Made by a program: the position numbers and the translations under genes
Notes under the pieces: generated by a model
What the model was told of the DNA's origin: nothing
The model's database searches: none
What the model saw: the letters and a program-made list of their open reading frames with translations, nothing else
In this document: one piece after another, positions 1 through 12,300 of the stretch
Position numbering within the stretch: the first letter of the stretch is position 1
How the letters are laid out: every line of letters begins with the position of its first letter
DNA from: Rotaria sordida
Lineage: Eukaryota; Rotifera; Eurotatoria; Philodinida; Philodinidae
Length of the DNA: 64,000 nt
Assembly: GCA_905250125.1 (NCBI GenBank)
Contig: CAJNOL010000133.1
Coordinates: forward strand, 1 to 64,000
Direction: 5' to 3'

Positions 1-102
1 TATTTATCAGACATACATATATTTTTTTGATTATTTCTTTCTTTTCTCCAAGACATTTACATTTGTATATCTATTATGAGTTCAACAAGAAAAAAAAATA
101 GA

Positions 103-667
103 TCAACATTTCTTTGGTGCATAGTGCACGATTGGTTTTGATCGTTTATGAAAGAGCAATTTTCGTTTGATTGTACATTCAACTTGATAACTTGTATTAT
201 TAATTCCATCTACTTGTCGTTTACGCATTACTAATAAAGGTTTGTCAAGTTCTACCATTTTTCCATCGAGAATATGTTGTCCAATTACACATACTGGCAT
301 TTCCTTAAATAATAATGATCATGTTGTTTTGTTTTCACGATTGATTATAGTCAAAACTCACATTTTGTGTAAAAAAAAGAAAGCCAAGACGTTCACCAGA
401 CAATGATTGTTTGTCAGCAGCATATTCCTATATTCAAAAAAAAAAGAAAAAATAGAATTATTCAAAAATAATAAAATTCATCGAGAAAATATAATCAATG
501 AATTAACACAGAGAATATGAATAATAATTGAAAATTAACATACTAATGCGCCTTGTAATTCAATTAAAATTAATTCTGTTGAATTTTCTGCTCTTGAAAT
601 AAAAAATATTGTTGAAAAGATGAATTATTGTTTGAATTACTCACTGTTGAATTAATATTTGCACCAT
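103..667 (-). CDS. CHTF8: CTF8, subunit of the alternative clamp loader RFC-CTF18
   Basis: Four exons on the minus strand: 645-667, 544-592, 362-427 and 103-303. All junctions are GT-AG and phases agree, giving 112 residues. The order of conserved blocks matches animal CTF8: MVQILIQQ at the start, then LIELQGAL, GERLGFLFF, a PVCVIGQHILDGK block and CTIKRKLLFHKRSKPI near the end. CTF8 with DCC1 and CTF18 forms the alternative PCNA loader used in sister-chromatid cohesion and replication in the nucleus. The start is set by the MVQI motif, which human CTF8 also has; exon 1 carries only 23 coding bases, so single-exon ORF finders miss it. Length is close to the usual roughly 120 residues. It lies about 320 bp downstream of the SUV4-20 stop on the same strand. 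Identity is firm from sequence; function is by family. Confidence 0.93.
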
Positions 668-751
668 ATCTAAAAATTTGTTTATTGTTTATGAATCATT
701 CATTTTTTTTTTCATATGAAAAAAGCAAATAAATTTTATTCGGGAGAAACG

Positions 752-786
<35 letters not shown>

Positions 787-985
787 TAAATTTTATCTGT
801 GTTAATGACAAGCAACATAATGAAATATCTAAAGTTTATGATATTAGACTGCACAAAACAGAACGAAATAAATGTAACTATACACATGTATACATATGAA
901 AAGTAGAAGCAAACATCTGAGCTATGCCACACACACATACGTATATATATAAGAAGTAAAGTAGTGAAAAATGAAAATTCATTGT

Positions 986-3900
986 TTATGTTTTTCGACG
1001 TTTACTTGAACGTAATGATGTTGTTTCATGAATTGATGTTTCTTTTAATGATCGTTTTCCATTATCAATTTTAATAGTAACAAGAGATGATTTTGATGAT
1101 TTCATTTTTCCAAGTTCATCTAATAAAATCGGATCCGGTCTCATGCGAATTGTTAATTTAGGTAAAACGGGTCGTTGAGATAATTCATTTTTACTTTCAT
1201 TAAGATCATTATTCTTATTTTTATTATTATTGTTTGTACTAGTATCATTATTTTCACTATCACTTGTTGATGATAATGAACTAACAGACGAAGTACTTGA
1301 ATGACGATTAGAACGAATTGTTGGACGCCAACTAAGAAAATTTGGATTATTTGAATGTATCGTTGTTGTTAATGAAGTTGATGATGATGAATATTGAGAT
1401 GCAGTTCGTTGACGACCACTAGGATAAGTTCGTGAAGAAGATGATATAGAAGAAGATGATGAAGAAGTAGATAAAGCAGGTGAAAGAAGACGAGATGAAC
1501 GAGAATGAACTGTTGTTGTCTAAAATAAATGAAAGAAGAAATATTATTTTATATATAATATTAATTTGAACGTGATTTTTGTATATTTTACTTGTAAATG
1601 AGGTATTTGTGATATTGTTTCTGTAGTTTGTTTAATTGGTATTGTTGATGATTGTGAATTTGAATTTGTACCATCGGAAAAAAATGCTGAATCGGATGAA
1701 GTAACTGTTATTGTTGGTTGATTTCGTGTCATAATAACAGATGATTTTGATGAAGATGAATGTGAACTACTTGGTCGTCGACGTGGTATTCTTCTATTTG
1801 GTGTTAGTAAAGGAAAAGAAGATAATTGAGATGAACATATAGTTATAATATTATTTATTTTCTTCTTTCGAATTGACTAAAAAAACAAAACAAAATACAT
1901 ATTAAATAATCAATCGTGTATCATAATTTACTATTTTTTTCTTATTTGATTGGCTTCGAATAGGTTGAATAGGAGAAGTAGATGTTGTTGGAATATTTGT
2001 TATTGTCTAAATAATACAGTAAATAAATATAATTCTTAATATACAGATTTAATTTCGATTTTTTTTCCGTAATAATAACTGACATAAAACATCCAAATTG
2101 TGATTTAAATAGAGAAATTTGTTTCCAAGAAAGATTTGAGGACAGTAAAATCTTCATAGTCTTCTCAAAATTCAGGGTCTCTATAAAATCCCTCAAACTC
2201 GTTTTTCAGCATTCAGGACCCCAAAATAAAAGTTGCTTTTGATTATACAACTGAGCTGGGCAACTCAATTCAATTCATGAGTGTAGTTAAGTTGCTCAGC
2301 TTTGTAACATAGAATGACAGAGCAACTAATTCTCTAGAAAATAAGATGTTCCCAAACTCTTCATAACGTTTTTCGACCGATCTATATTAATTTTAAGAAA
2401 AGCTCAAAAGTCCTTTTTTTGTCTGGTTTTCCATAGGAATTGATGAAAAATCTACTTTTGAGCTTCTGCTTGAAATTGATGTAGTTCAGTCGAAAAATGT
2501 CGTGGAACTAGAAGACATCTCGTTGTCTAGAGAATTAGTTGCTCTATTATCCTGTTTAATTACAAGAAACTTTTATTTTGGAGTTCTGAGTGCTGGAAAA
2601 CTAAGTTTTAGATTCTCTAGAGATCCTCGGTTTTGGAAATACTGTGAGAATTTTGTTTTCTTTAAACTTTTGTCGGAAACAAATTTCTCTATTCAAGTCA
2701 CGATTTGAATTCTTTATGTCAGGTACTTATTACAGAAAAAAAGCGAAATAAAATCTATATAATCAACTTTTGGAGTCACTGTATACAATATGATAAATCT
2801 TAACTTACAGTATTCGTTAAGTTTATTCTACTAGGTGGAACAGTAAATTGACCATTTTTATTTCGATAAATTACCGTTGGTTGTTTTACAAATACTGTAG
2901 CTTTTTCTTCTTCTGTTGGTTTTTCTAAAGAGACAAAACAAAGTTTTTTAAAAAAAAAACAGCTACTTTTTTTTCCCATCAATTGAACTTCTTACTTTTC
3001 TCTTCCATTGTATTAATACTATTAACTGACTGAATTTTACGTATACGTTTATCAGTTTGACGTAAACGTGTTGAAACAATCATATGTTTACTTATTGATT
3101 GATCATTAGTAATAGATGATGTAACTATTTCAGTAGTAGTAACATCATTATTTGATAACGATTTTGTTATTGATGAATTCACTCGAGCAAATGCCCCATG
3201 ACCATGCCTGAAATAGATATTTTAAATGTATATATATAAAGAATTGTATAGAAAAAAAGAATATTACGTTTCACAGCTATGACATTCACAGAGTGAATTA
3301 TTATCACCGAAAAAATCCGATCCATAACAGCAAGTTATTTCATCGCCGATTTCAATCGGACGAAGTACATGAATATAAGCTGAACTTATACCTGTAGCTA
3401 CAAACTAAAGAAAATAGACAACTAGAATAATATTGAAAAAGCAAAGGAAAAAAAAACCATGGTTAATTTACTCACTTTACAATTAGCCCGACAATCATGA
3501 TTGATATAAGCTAAGAAAATGAGTAAAATAAAATTAATCGAATAGAAATATTTATATTTAATTTTTAATACCTGCTGGTCCAAGCCATAATTGTGAACAT
3601 TTTTTACGACAAGAATACATAACAGAAAAATCATTTACGCCAGGTTTAAGAAAAACATGTTCTTCTTCAGGACTTAATTCAGCTATACAACCAATCAACA
3701 TTTCAATCTTATCATTCACTGCCCTAAAATAAATCAATTGATTCTATCTACTGTTTACATAAACAAAAACGAAAAAAAAAAGAAAAACAAATTCATTATT
3801 ACCATGCTTTAGTAGCTACTACTTTTCCTCCACATTTTTCTGTTGAATAACGATAACATGGTTGAAGTGTAACACCCGAATTTTTATTAAATAAATGAAG

Positions 3901-4322
3901 AAAACGATACAACTAGAATAGAGATGTTCGATTCTTTTTTGTTTTGTGTTTATTGTTTTAATATATTTATTTTCTTACATGTTCTTTAAATGCTGTTATC
4001 TGAATTGGATGTTTTCGTGCAAGCAATTGATCATACCATGTACCAATTGCAGTTACTTCATCAAAACATCGTTGATAATCAAGATGTTCTTGAAATTGTT
4101 CAACAGCTAATTTCCATTGTGGTAATAGGCGACGATTTGGTCGAAAACGTACATTCATCTTATGTGTTGTAAATCCAAATATACTATCAACGATGATCAT
4201 TGTAGCAAAATCATCGTTTTCACTAAAGAAAATAATAATAATAAATAAAATTAATATAAGAAAATAAAATGAAAAGATTCTTACCAAAGATCAGCTACTA
4301 ATCGTGGTACACCGTTGTACAT
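986..4322 (-). CDS. KMT5B: SUV4-20-type histone H4K20 methyltransferase
   Basis: Eleven exons: 4285-4322, 3979-4222, 3803-3912, 3572-3723, 3476-3510, 3268-3404, 2996-3207, 2809-2924, 1932-2006, 1592-1876 and 986-1519. Phases are consistent and give about 645 residues. The N-terminal LCENDDFAT and [13 protein letters not shown] blocks, then [24 protein letters not shown] (about residues 177-193) and [14 protein letters not shown], are the SET core of KMT5B/C. A Cys cluster CECHSC (about 232-238) is the post-SET zinc site. The NHDC motif that helps bind S-adenosylmethionine is intact. Family members add the second and third methyl groups to H4K20 in heterochromatin. The C-terminal 400 residues are Ser/Thr/Asn-rich with basic patches and look disordered. 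The start gives MYNGVPRL directly before the conserved LCENDD; the long N-terminal extension of vertebrates is absent. Intron 8 is filled by a transposon (see 2017-2781). Confidence 0.93.
2017..2781. mobile_element. Foldback MITE, Tc1/mariner-like ends, in SUV4-20 intron 8
   Basis: Two inverted arms of roughly 350-380 bp meet near 2430. Both ends read CAGT inward and are flanked by TA, as expected of Tc1/mariner target duplication. Matching arm pairs are: TAGAGAAATTTGTTTCC at about 2111 against its complement near 2685; an AGCAACTAATTCTCTAGA block at 2321 against 2530; and an AAGCTCAAAAGT block at 2401 against 2455. No transposase ORF of useful length is present, so it is non-autonomous. It occupies 765 of the 802 bases of the intron. 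Its arms share blocks with the element at 48728-49421, including the TCTAGAnAATC-AAAAnnnAGTTTTnnAGCAC stretch. Confidence 0.82.
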
Positions 4323-5639
4323 GTTAATAAGATGAATGATTTGTTTTATTTATATGAAACAATAACGATATTCGATCGAAATTTACAGTTTCATATTACT
4401 ATTAATAACGATTATTCAATTAGAATTATAAAAATAGAACATCTTGTAATCTAAAATTAACATAATTATGTTCTAGATGTAACGAATAATATTAACGATG
4501 AGCTCACGAATAAAAAAAAAATAACTTAATTGAATTATAGATGAAAAATCTTTTTACAAGCTATACGATTTCTACAAGAACAAAGCAGAACGATGCCAAG
4601 AAAGTCTTTTTTGCCACTAGCCATAAGTGTCTGTGTCTGCGTGACCAATACCGCATAATTATAACTAATTTCTAGAATCCATCAACTTCCAGTGACATCT
4701 ACTCAATATTTATATAATGTGTGAATAATATAACTGCATTTATAATTCTATTTATTGCTTTTTATAAAACATATAATATCGTTTATATCAACTGATCGAA
4801 AAAAAAATCAACTAAAAGTCTAATTCACAAGACTCAGGCAGACAAAAAACCGATTATAATAACGTTTAAACGCGTTTATTGATTCCATTCGTACTTTAAT
4901 GCGTTTTTCATAGTTTCTTCAGGGAATTTTCATTATAAACTATAAAAAAACAGTTGCATTTTGTTGCTACGATATCAGTCATGTTTACACAAGAAATTTT
5001 CGTTTTTCTTTAGATTATGTGGGATTGACCGAAAATTCTTAATTTAAGTTTTTCGCATATTATTTAAAATATTTTCCTTCACTATAATTACTAAAGCACA
5101 TTTGTCTACATAAAAGTGAATTCGAACACGATTTTTCACTGCTATTCTACTGCAAAGAAACGCATTTTTTCATAAGCGGGCTATAATGCATTTCTTTATA
5201 TAAGTTTTCTTATTGAAAAACGAGTTTTCTTTACAGAGAAGTTAAAATATTCACATTTTTATTATGATTAAAAATTCTGTTCTATGATACAAAGTCTGCT
5301 ACCGTTTAGACAAACATTTTAAAATATCAGACTCAAAATTACATCGTTTAAATAGTTTTATTTCATGATATGCTTAATGCTTATCTTCAATTAAAAGTTA
5401 TTCTAATGTTTGATATGTTAAAATATTTGAAATAAATAATTTATTTAGATTGGATTATTTAACAATAATTGATGTAACTTTATTTCGTTAATCATTTTTG
5501 GACTGTTCAACAATAGAAATTGAAGGATGAACATTTGATGTGAGAGAATATTTGCTTGAAGATATTATTCAATTACTCAATTTTCAACTAATAAGTTCAG
5601 CATCAACAACGAGAAAACAAAATATAACATTTCAACTTT
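4323..5639. other. No gene recognised; upstream of SUV4-20
   Basis: AT-rich sequence on the 5' side of the minus-strand SUV4-20 gene. The first few hundred bases presumably hold its promoter and 5' UTR, but no definite motif is visible. From about 5400 the sequence grades into the decayed 3' end of the LRR/F-box-like relic. Confidence 0.4.
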
Positions 5640-6545
5640 ATTTATAACAAGAAAAATATAGATAAAAATCTTTGCAATGTACCAATGGTGTCGAATTAAA
5701 GTTTAAACGTTTTATATTAGCAGAATTGCGACGAGTTGTTTCACGTATAAATTTTTCTGTGACTTCTTATATATATATATCAATAAGCAATTGTAAGAAC
5801 AATAAGACGTGGTAAAAGCATGTTGGCATCAACTAATAATTGTTCTACATAATGGATATTTCCATAAATTATTGCGAGATGTTTGAGATAAGGAAACACA
5901 ATAATTGATGATATTTAATTATTCTTCTTTGCGTCATGTGATGGTTTATAATTTCGTGATTTATAGTTAGAAACAGTTAGATCAGTTAGAAATGGAAAAG
6001 AACGAGCAAATTCGATCATAGATTTTATGTTGAAATGGACAAAAAAATATTCACCAACGATATCGCATGAACATCTGTAAATAAACCTCCAGGAAAAGTG
6101 CTGCTAATATTATGCATAACATTCATTTTCTATGGAAATGAATAGATATGAGATCGGGCCATTCCATCTAGATATTGATTTAAGTAAAAATCAACTTGAT
6201 AAAATTTTCCATTGAGAAATATGCATCGGATGTCTTCATATAATTGATTATTAATATAAGTATTGATGTTAGTATGAGTCATAATATTGAAACTGAATGT
6301 TTAAAGTTAAGGCATATGATCTAAAGTCTCATTGTTGAGATGAATACCATCAATAAATGTCGATCGATTGGTAATAGTGAGATATATAATATAAGTTGTT
6401 CGAGATATACCATTCGATGAAGAACAGATACAACATGACTATTAGTTTCATTTGTTCGATTATATGAAATTAGTGAAAAAGATTTTAGATGAAATATATC
6501 CTTTAAAAAAAAAGATTTCTTTAATATGATGCTTAATTGTCTTAT
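5640..6545 (-). pseudogene. Decayed LRR/F-box-like gene relic of a multicopy family
   Basis: Minus-strand frames give pieces that line up in order but are broken by stops and frame changes. In order these are LKSFSLISYNR (near 6480), a FIDGIHLNNETLDHMP piece (near 6330), a TFSFNI piece (near 6290), SHIYSFP (near 6140), the ISSTFPGGLF piece (near 6100), an EFARSFPFLTDLTVSNY piece (near 5990), FPYLKHLAIIYGN and LLPRLIVLTIAY (5900-5790), and a RETTRRNSANIKRL piece (near 5730). This order resembles a large family of leucine-rich, F-box-type proteins that I recall as common in bdelloid rotifers. No F-box itself is seen and no intact ORF exceeds about 60 codons. I call it a host-gene fossil; the family name is from memory of similar proteins, not a search. 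Confidence 0.5.
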
Positions 6546-7624
6546 TTTTTAGTACTCTTTTCACGGATAACTAATTCGATGCTCATTTTGTCTTGATTTG
6601 TGGTGCTCAAAACACATCTGTTTTATAAGAGACATTGTTTTTCACATGCTGTAAACATCGATTCGTTAATTACATTTTATATTATTCGAGTGCAGACTGT
6701 CTTGGATATCATAAAGAACAGAAAAAGAATTTGGAATGAAGCAGAGGAATGTGCATTTATAGAAACAAAAAGTATAAACATGATGGAAGAACTACAAAAT
6801 CACCCATTCGGGAGGAAATCTTCGAATTTGTCTTTTGCATTGTTTATTCAAGGGAAATCTTCGAATGTGTCGGAAGCTTTAGTGCTATTGTTCTATTCAC
6901 GATGATGGTGATTCTTGTTCGATTGAAAACCGGTGTTATTATTATATGTTTGATGGGTACTGCTAATTAATCTAATATGTTTACTAAATAAAATACACGA
7001 CAAAACGGTGTGCATATGATTGCAGTCTAATAGTATTGTTTTATCAAGAGGCATTGTTTATTTTACGTTTTCAATATACTATTATTGTTCTTTACCTATT
7101 GATTTATAGATCTATATCAGTATCTTATTTACTCGATTTCTCTTCAATTTTGATTATTGCTGTTATAATAATGAACTCAGATACTTTCCAAGGTGCTATA
7201 TCTTTTTTTTTTTGAAAAAGTAAAATAGAAGTATTAGTAGTCAGTAAATTCAATAAAAGATAATAACCGATAATAGAAGAAACAATTCTCATGGAAAATT
7301 TTATTTTTATCACATGTTTTCAAGCGATAATTATTGTTCAATGTAGAGCAGATAATCACTCGTATATATGTCTAGTTAATTTTAAATTTCTCGTCTTTAA
7401 ACAAATGATACTTCTACAATTGTTCCGTTTCTTCTCATGTCTTTTCTAGACATATTTTTAAATTTTTGTTAAATCGTTGTTATACATTAACATCCCGTTC
7501 TATTTCATTTAAATCACGTGCTCAAATATAAGAAAAGAAGAACGAACGAACAAAAGTTTATATGTATAGAAACATGATCTTCTTTCATTCTACAATCTAT
7601 CATTTAATATAACTCTATATCATC
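6546..7624. other. No gene recognised; upstream of the BRCT gene
   Basis: Contains two overlapping short plus-strand ORFs (6600-6970) without recognisable motifs or splice continuity. The 200 bp before 7625 include TATA-rich sequence and the probable promoter of the BRCT gene. Confidence 0.4.
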
Positions 7625-9382
7625 ATGTCGTATCCTATCGAAACAGATAACGTAACAGGTCACAAATATATTATTGATGTCAAACGTCGTCGTAGTATTT
7701 GCTCAATTGATGGATGTATATCAAGAGCACAACGAAATTCTTTTTGTGCAAAGTAGAATAATTTAGAAAATCTATATCGAATACCTTTCATTAAATTTTC
7801 TAGACATTTACAATCATATAATAATACCACGAAGAACAATAACAGAGTATGTTCTAATACATAATTTTTTAAACATTATTGAAGATTTATATTTAGATAA
7901 TTAATAGTAAAACTTGTCAAAATTTACGAAATAAAAAATGTTCTATGACAAGGAAACAATCTCAGATTAATCGACGGTCAGCATTATCTGTAAAAACATT
8001 ATCCAATGATAATTCCAATATAAATATCAATCAAATTAAACAAATATTCTCGAAATTTCAAGATCATTTAGAACAAAACGTAAGAAATATATCAAAAAAA
8101 AAAACAAATAAACTAAAATTAAGTTGAAGGTCGAAAAATAGTCACAATCCTATCAAAAACAGAATAAATTAATTTTCACTAGCACTTAAAATATATGATC
8201 TAATTTTGGTTGTGCGTCTCATGCCGGAAACGAACATTACTAAAAAGAAAGATCATCGAAATGAACATCGCCCCGAATGTCTTTCAATCATCTATGTTGG
8301 TCAGCTTCGTTTCGGTGATCATTCCTTACGTTCATTTTTTCTGAACATTTATCATAAATATATATACCGTAGGGACTATTTCAGAATATTGCTAATAGGT
8401 TTAGTCATTGAAATGAAGATCACCGAAAACAGGTGCTACCGATAGTCGCATTGCCGAAATGTAAATTACCGAATTTCGGCGAAGAATATACTAACCTTTG
8501 TTTTTGTGTATCAATGTGTTTTCTTAATTTTTTCTTTAATAGTTGAACAATGAAACAGGTCCTCAGGCGACAGAATTAAGTATAGAAATTGATGATGATA
8601 CAAAATCCGAAAGTTCAATTGAATATGATTATACTAATCCATTATCAGTGTCTCTTCCAATAAATAATATTCAACATCGACATGTAACAATTGCAACTAT
8701 TTATTTGCAAGATGACCAATGGGTAAAAAAATGGAAAGAAATTAATCATTATATATTAAACAATTGTTATTTATCTTTATTCTAGCATCAATTTGAATTA
8801 TTTATTAAACATTTTTCTTTATATGTTTCACTTTCGAATAATTTGAATGTCAATTCATCAACGACACATTTACTCATTGACGATTCTGCTCATCCATTGC
8901 AATGTGCTTTTTCTAAAAAGATTTTCCAAGCTGTTGCTCGACATATATTCATTGTTTCTGTACGATGGATTGAAGAATGTTTATTGCAAAATACAATTGT
9001 TGATGAAACTCCATTTGAAATTCATGGTGATGCAACAATGTCAACAATGCATTTAGCTCGTCATACTTCTGTTATTCCATTATTTTCATCATTCATGTCA
9101 TTTGCAATTGATTGTAATTCATTTCAACGAGTATTAACACGTAATGAATTAGCTGAATTAGTTATATTAAGTGGTGCTCAATTATTCGATCCAGAACAAC
9201 AAATATCAACAAAAATTCAATCAGAACTTCTTCTTGTACTTGCTGATCCTACAGCTGATCGTCATCGATTAGAAAATAAATATAAACATTGGCATAAAAA
9301 TGTAAAATTCCTTACACCAGGATTTTTACTTAAATCTATTATTTATCAAAAACAACAACCATTTGAAGATTTTGAACTTTAA
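7625..9382 (+). CDS. Tandem BRCT-domain protein, BRCA1/BARD1-like C-terminus
   Basis: Five exons: 7625-7752, 7804-7846, 7897-8079, 8543-8722 and 8786-9382. Junctions are GT-AG and in phase, giving about 376 residues. The N-terminus has a compact Cys/His motif, CSIDGCISRAQ followed by CAKH (about 26-44), that could bind zinc. The middle is polar and acidic. Residues about 179-376 look like two BRCT repeats: THLLIDD, a SKKIFQAVARHIFIVSVRWI block with the conserved Trp, an FEIHGD linker, then LVILSGAQLF and a final KFLTPGFLLKSII block. The spacing and the E-I-x-G-D linker resemble BRCA1 and BARD1 BRCT pairs, which bind phosphopeptides in DNA-damage signalling. No RING or ankyrin domain precedes them, so I do not assign orthology. 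Intron 3 (463 bp) is longer than the rest and holds extra repeats. Confidence 0.8.
8200..8495. repeat. GC-richer insert with CCGAAA/TTTCGG motifs in BRCT intron 3
   Basis: Within intron 3 a block of higher GC carries several copies of CCGAAA or its complement, such as CGTTTCGGTGATCATTCC at about 8309 and GAAATGAAGATCACCGAAA at about 8411, which are imperfect complements. It looks like a small transposon-derived insert, but I could not define terminal repeats. Confidence 0.35.
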
Positions 9383-12300
9383 ATTTTGTTTTCATTTGCA
9401 TTGTAATTTTTGTTTTTGATATATTTTGTTCGAGACAAATATATAGGAGACCATAATAGATTAAAAATTATTACGTCATAGTATCTATTTTAATGGGAAT
9501 GAATAATTGACTGCATTCGAGATGAAAAATTGCTATTCGGATTTTACAAAATTAAAAACGTCACAGATATAAAGTTGAGTTTTAGAATTTAAAATAGTTT
9601 GATGATTATCATGAGAAATTTTTCAATAATAAAATACAAATTAGTAATGAAATATTCTTCCCAATCTAAGATTTTTTTTTTGTTACTTTTGATGCGTTTT
9701 TTAATATATATTGACCTTTCTAAAACCAAAAGTAACGAATGTATGAAGATGAATGCAGATAAGATACAATGATAACGTAACTTCCTATGCATATTAAAGA
9801 TAACAGATGAAATGATATTGAGAGCAAATTGAATACATGATACAACCAACACTGAATATTCAATGTCACTCTTTTGTCAATTGGTTTGTATTATGCTAGT
9901 ATAAAAAGAAAAGTTATTAAAGAAATATTTAATAGCTCGAATCATCTAGATGTTATTAATCATTGATGTTCTTACAAATTGATTTAGAAAAATCATTCTT
10001 ATTTGTTCTATTCCAAGCATCTGTGAAGAAGATTCAAAATTGTGAAAAGATCGGAGATAAACTATGATCAAGTTGATACCATCATGTATATTTAAAAAAA
10101 AGGATGTCGTCTAATTCACATATATCCGTATAAAAATTCAAGCAATAGATAGGAAGCATATGAATATTACTTCTCGAAAGTTCTTCCATAATTTTGAGAC
10201 AATTATTTGATCCACTTTTTTTTTGCGTATGAAGCATGTATTAGCAAATACTCCATATAGACCTTCATACGAATAAGATACTGAAAGTTCGATATACGAA
10301 GAACAAAATTTCATATATTTCGAATGATGTCTGTGGATGAGACCTGAAACTAACTTTTCATTTTTCGTCGATATTCGATGTTTGTAAAAACGAATTTTTT
10401 TTTGCATAACAAAATTGTTTTTTTCTTTCGTCGAACATTTGAAATCAAAAACTTTATCAAAACTATTTCTGCCTTATATCAAAATATAGTATGTCATTAA
10501 CTCTACAAAATTGCTCATCAACGAAATTTATATTTGTAATCGTTAACTTACAAAATATTTATCGAAATATAAAAAAATATCACAAATTTTTTCATTGGTC
10601 TCCACATACTATTTCGTCCTTGTTGATCCTATCGGTATCTCACAGTGTAAGGATCCAGAATGAATTTTAGATACGTTGTAGAGCATTAAAAAGCTTATCG
10701 ATTGACATAAATATGTGTAGAATGAAAGTGCACGTAGCCTACCTGGTTACTCATAACAAGGTGAAGCGTGACAAATCATTTTCTGCTGTTTTTATCTATA
10801 CTTAACTTGACCATATTATAATTATTCAACCATGTCTCCATATCATTTCGATCGTTTTTGGTCAGTTCAATACCGTTCAATAAAGTATTGCGAGATGATT
10901 AAAGAGTACTATTGCACAATTTCGCGTATATTTATCTTCTTGATGATAGATGTGTAAGATCGACATAGTATTCAAATGAAAAAGCTTCTACGTGATCAGA
11001 GAGTAATTTCTCATTTTATGAGACTCGTTCATCATAGAGTCCTAGTGATAGATAGATTTTGTTGACGTATACATATAACTATTGCGATAAACTGAAAAAG
11101 ATCTCATCTGAGCTTGAATAATTTAGTCATTTGAGTAAAACTTACATTAAGACTACCATATCATTGCATCAATCCTTGTTCATCGACTAAATGTGTGAAA
11201 TTGTTCTAATATGAGATTTATTCGCTATTTTATGCAGTCCCCCTATAATTCTTCAATGATGTAATGACATTTGGTGATTTGATGTCAGCACGAATATTTG
11301 TGAAAGATTTTTCTCGTGGAGGAGTAAGTTTGATGTGACCACAGAGTTCTTGGTAGAATGATTTATACACTCAATGTAGGGTAAGTGCTTTGTTGCCTTA
11401 ACTCAATTCAGCTTTCTTATGATGAACAAATCATCTGCATGCAAATAAGATGGTTTGGCGAATCATATCTAATGATCCTATTGTTTCCCTATGCGTCTTT
11501 CGATTTCAATATTTGGTCAGTCTGAAAATTTGTCTGGTTGTAAAGGCAAAAAAAAGTATTCTTGGAAATAGGAATTCTTCTTTTCTGATGATTTTTGAAT
11601 CATCTTTCGAAAATGTTTCCAGTCACGAAAAATATATTCAACTGTATGACTCATGAAAAATTTCGAGTTGATAAAAAACGTAGACGGATTTATGCTTGTT
11701 AAAGCCAAACTTGTTTTATGTTTGTTAACGATTATAAGAGCTGAGCTGTTACAAAATAGTGATGATCACAGTAGTGAACATATTTTCCACTACTCTTAAT
11801 GGAGATTCTTATTTGATACTTTGAAAACTATCGTATATGGGGCAAACAATAGGTCTAATCAGGAAATAGTTTTTAAGAGATTTAGGAAGAAAATCAAGAT
11901 CAGCATGTTTATTTGACTATTTACCAAGAATGTTGATCATTATTTATGGTATTGAACAAGATTATATTTTATTTTTAACGATTCCTGTGACATGATTTTG
12001 TATTACATTGTGAATATGTTATCATTTCGGATATTCCGTTCATTTTTTTTTAATCGATCATCCGTGTATTGATATTAAAAAATAAAACTGTTCATTTCTA
12101 AAGAAGTCTTTTGTTTTTTTCTAGATTGATTTAATCAAATGTACTTCGAAATCAAACATATTTATTATCATAATTTATTCGTTTTATACTCGAATATAGT
12201 GTCGTAGGAATATTAAAGAGAAAAACAGTTAAGGAATAAATTTAGGAAAGTAGCAGTGTCAAAAAAGAAAAGTATCGACATAAAATCATTTCGTTGATAA

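Noticed and set aside
11160-11700. Broken minus-strand ORFs with short protein-like pieces
   Set aside because: No diagnostic motif; they cannot be assigned to any gene or element family.
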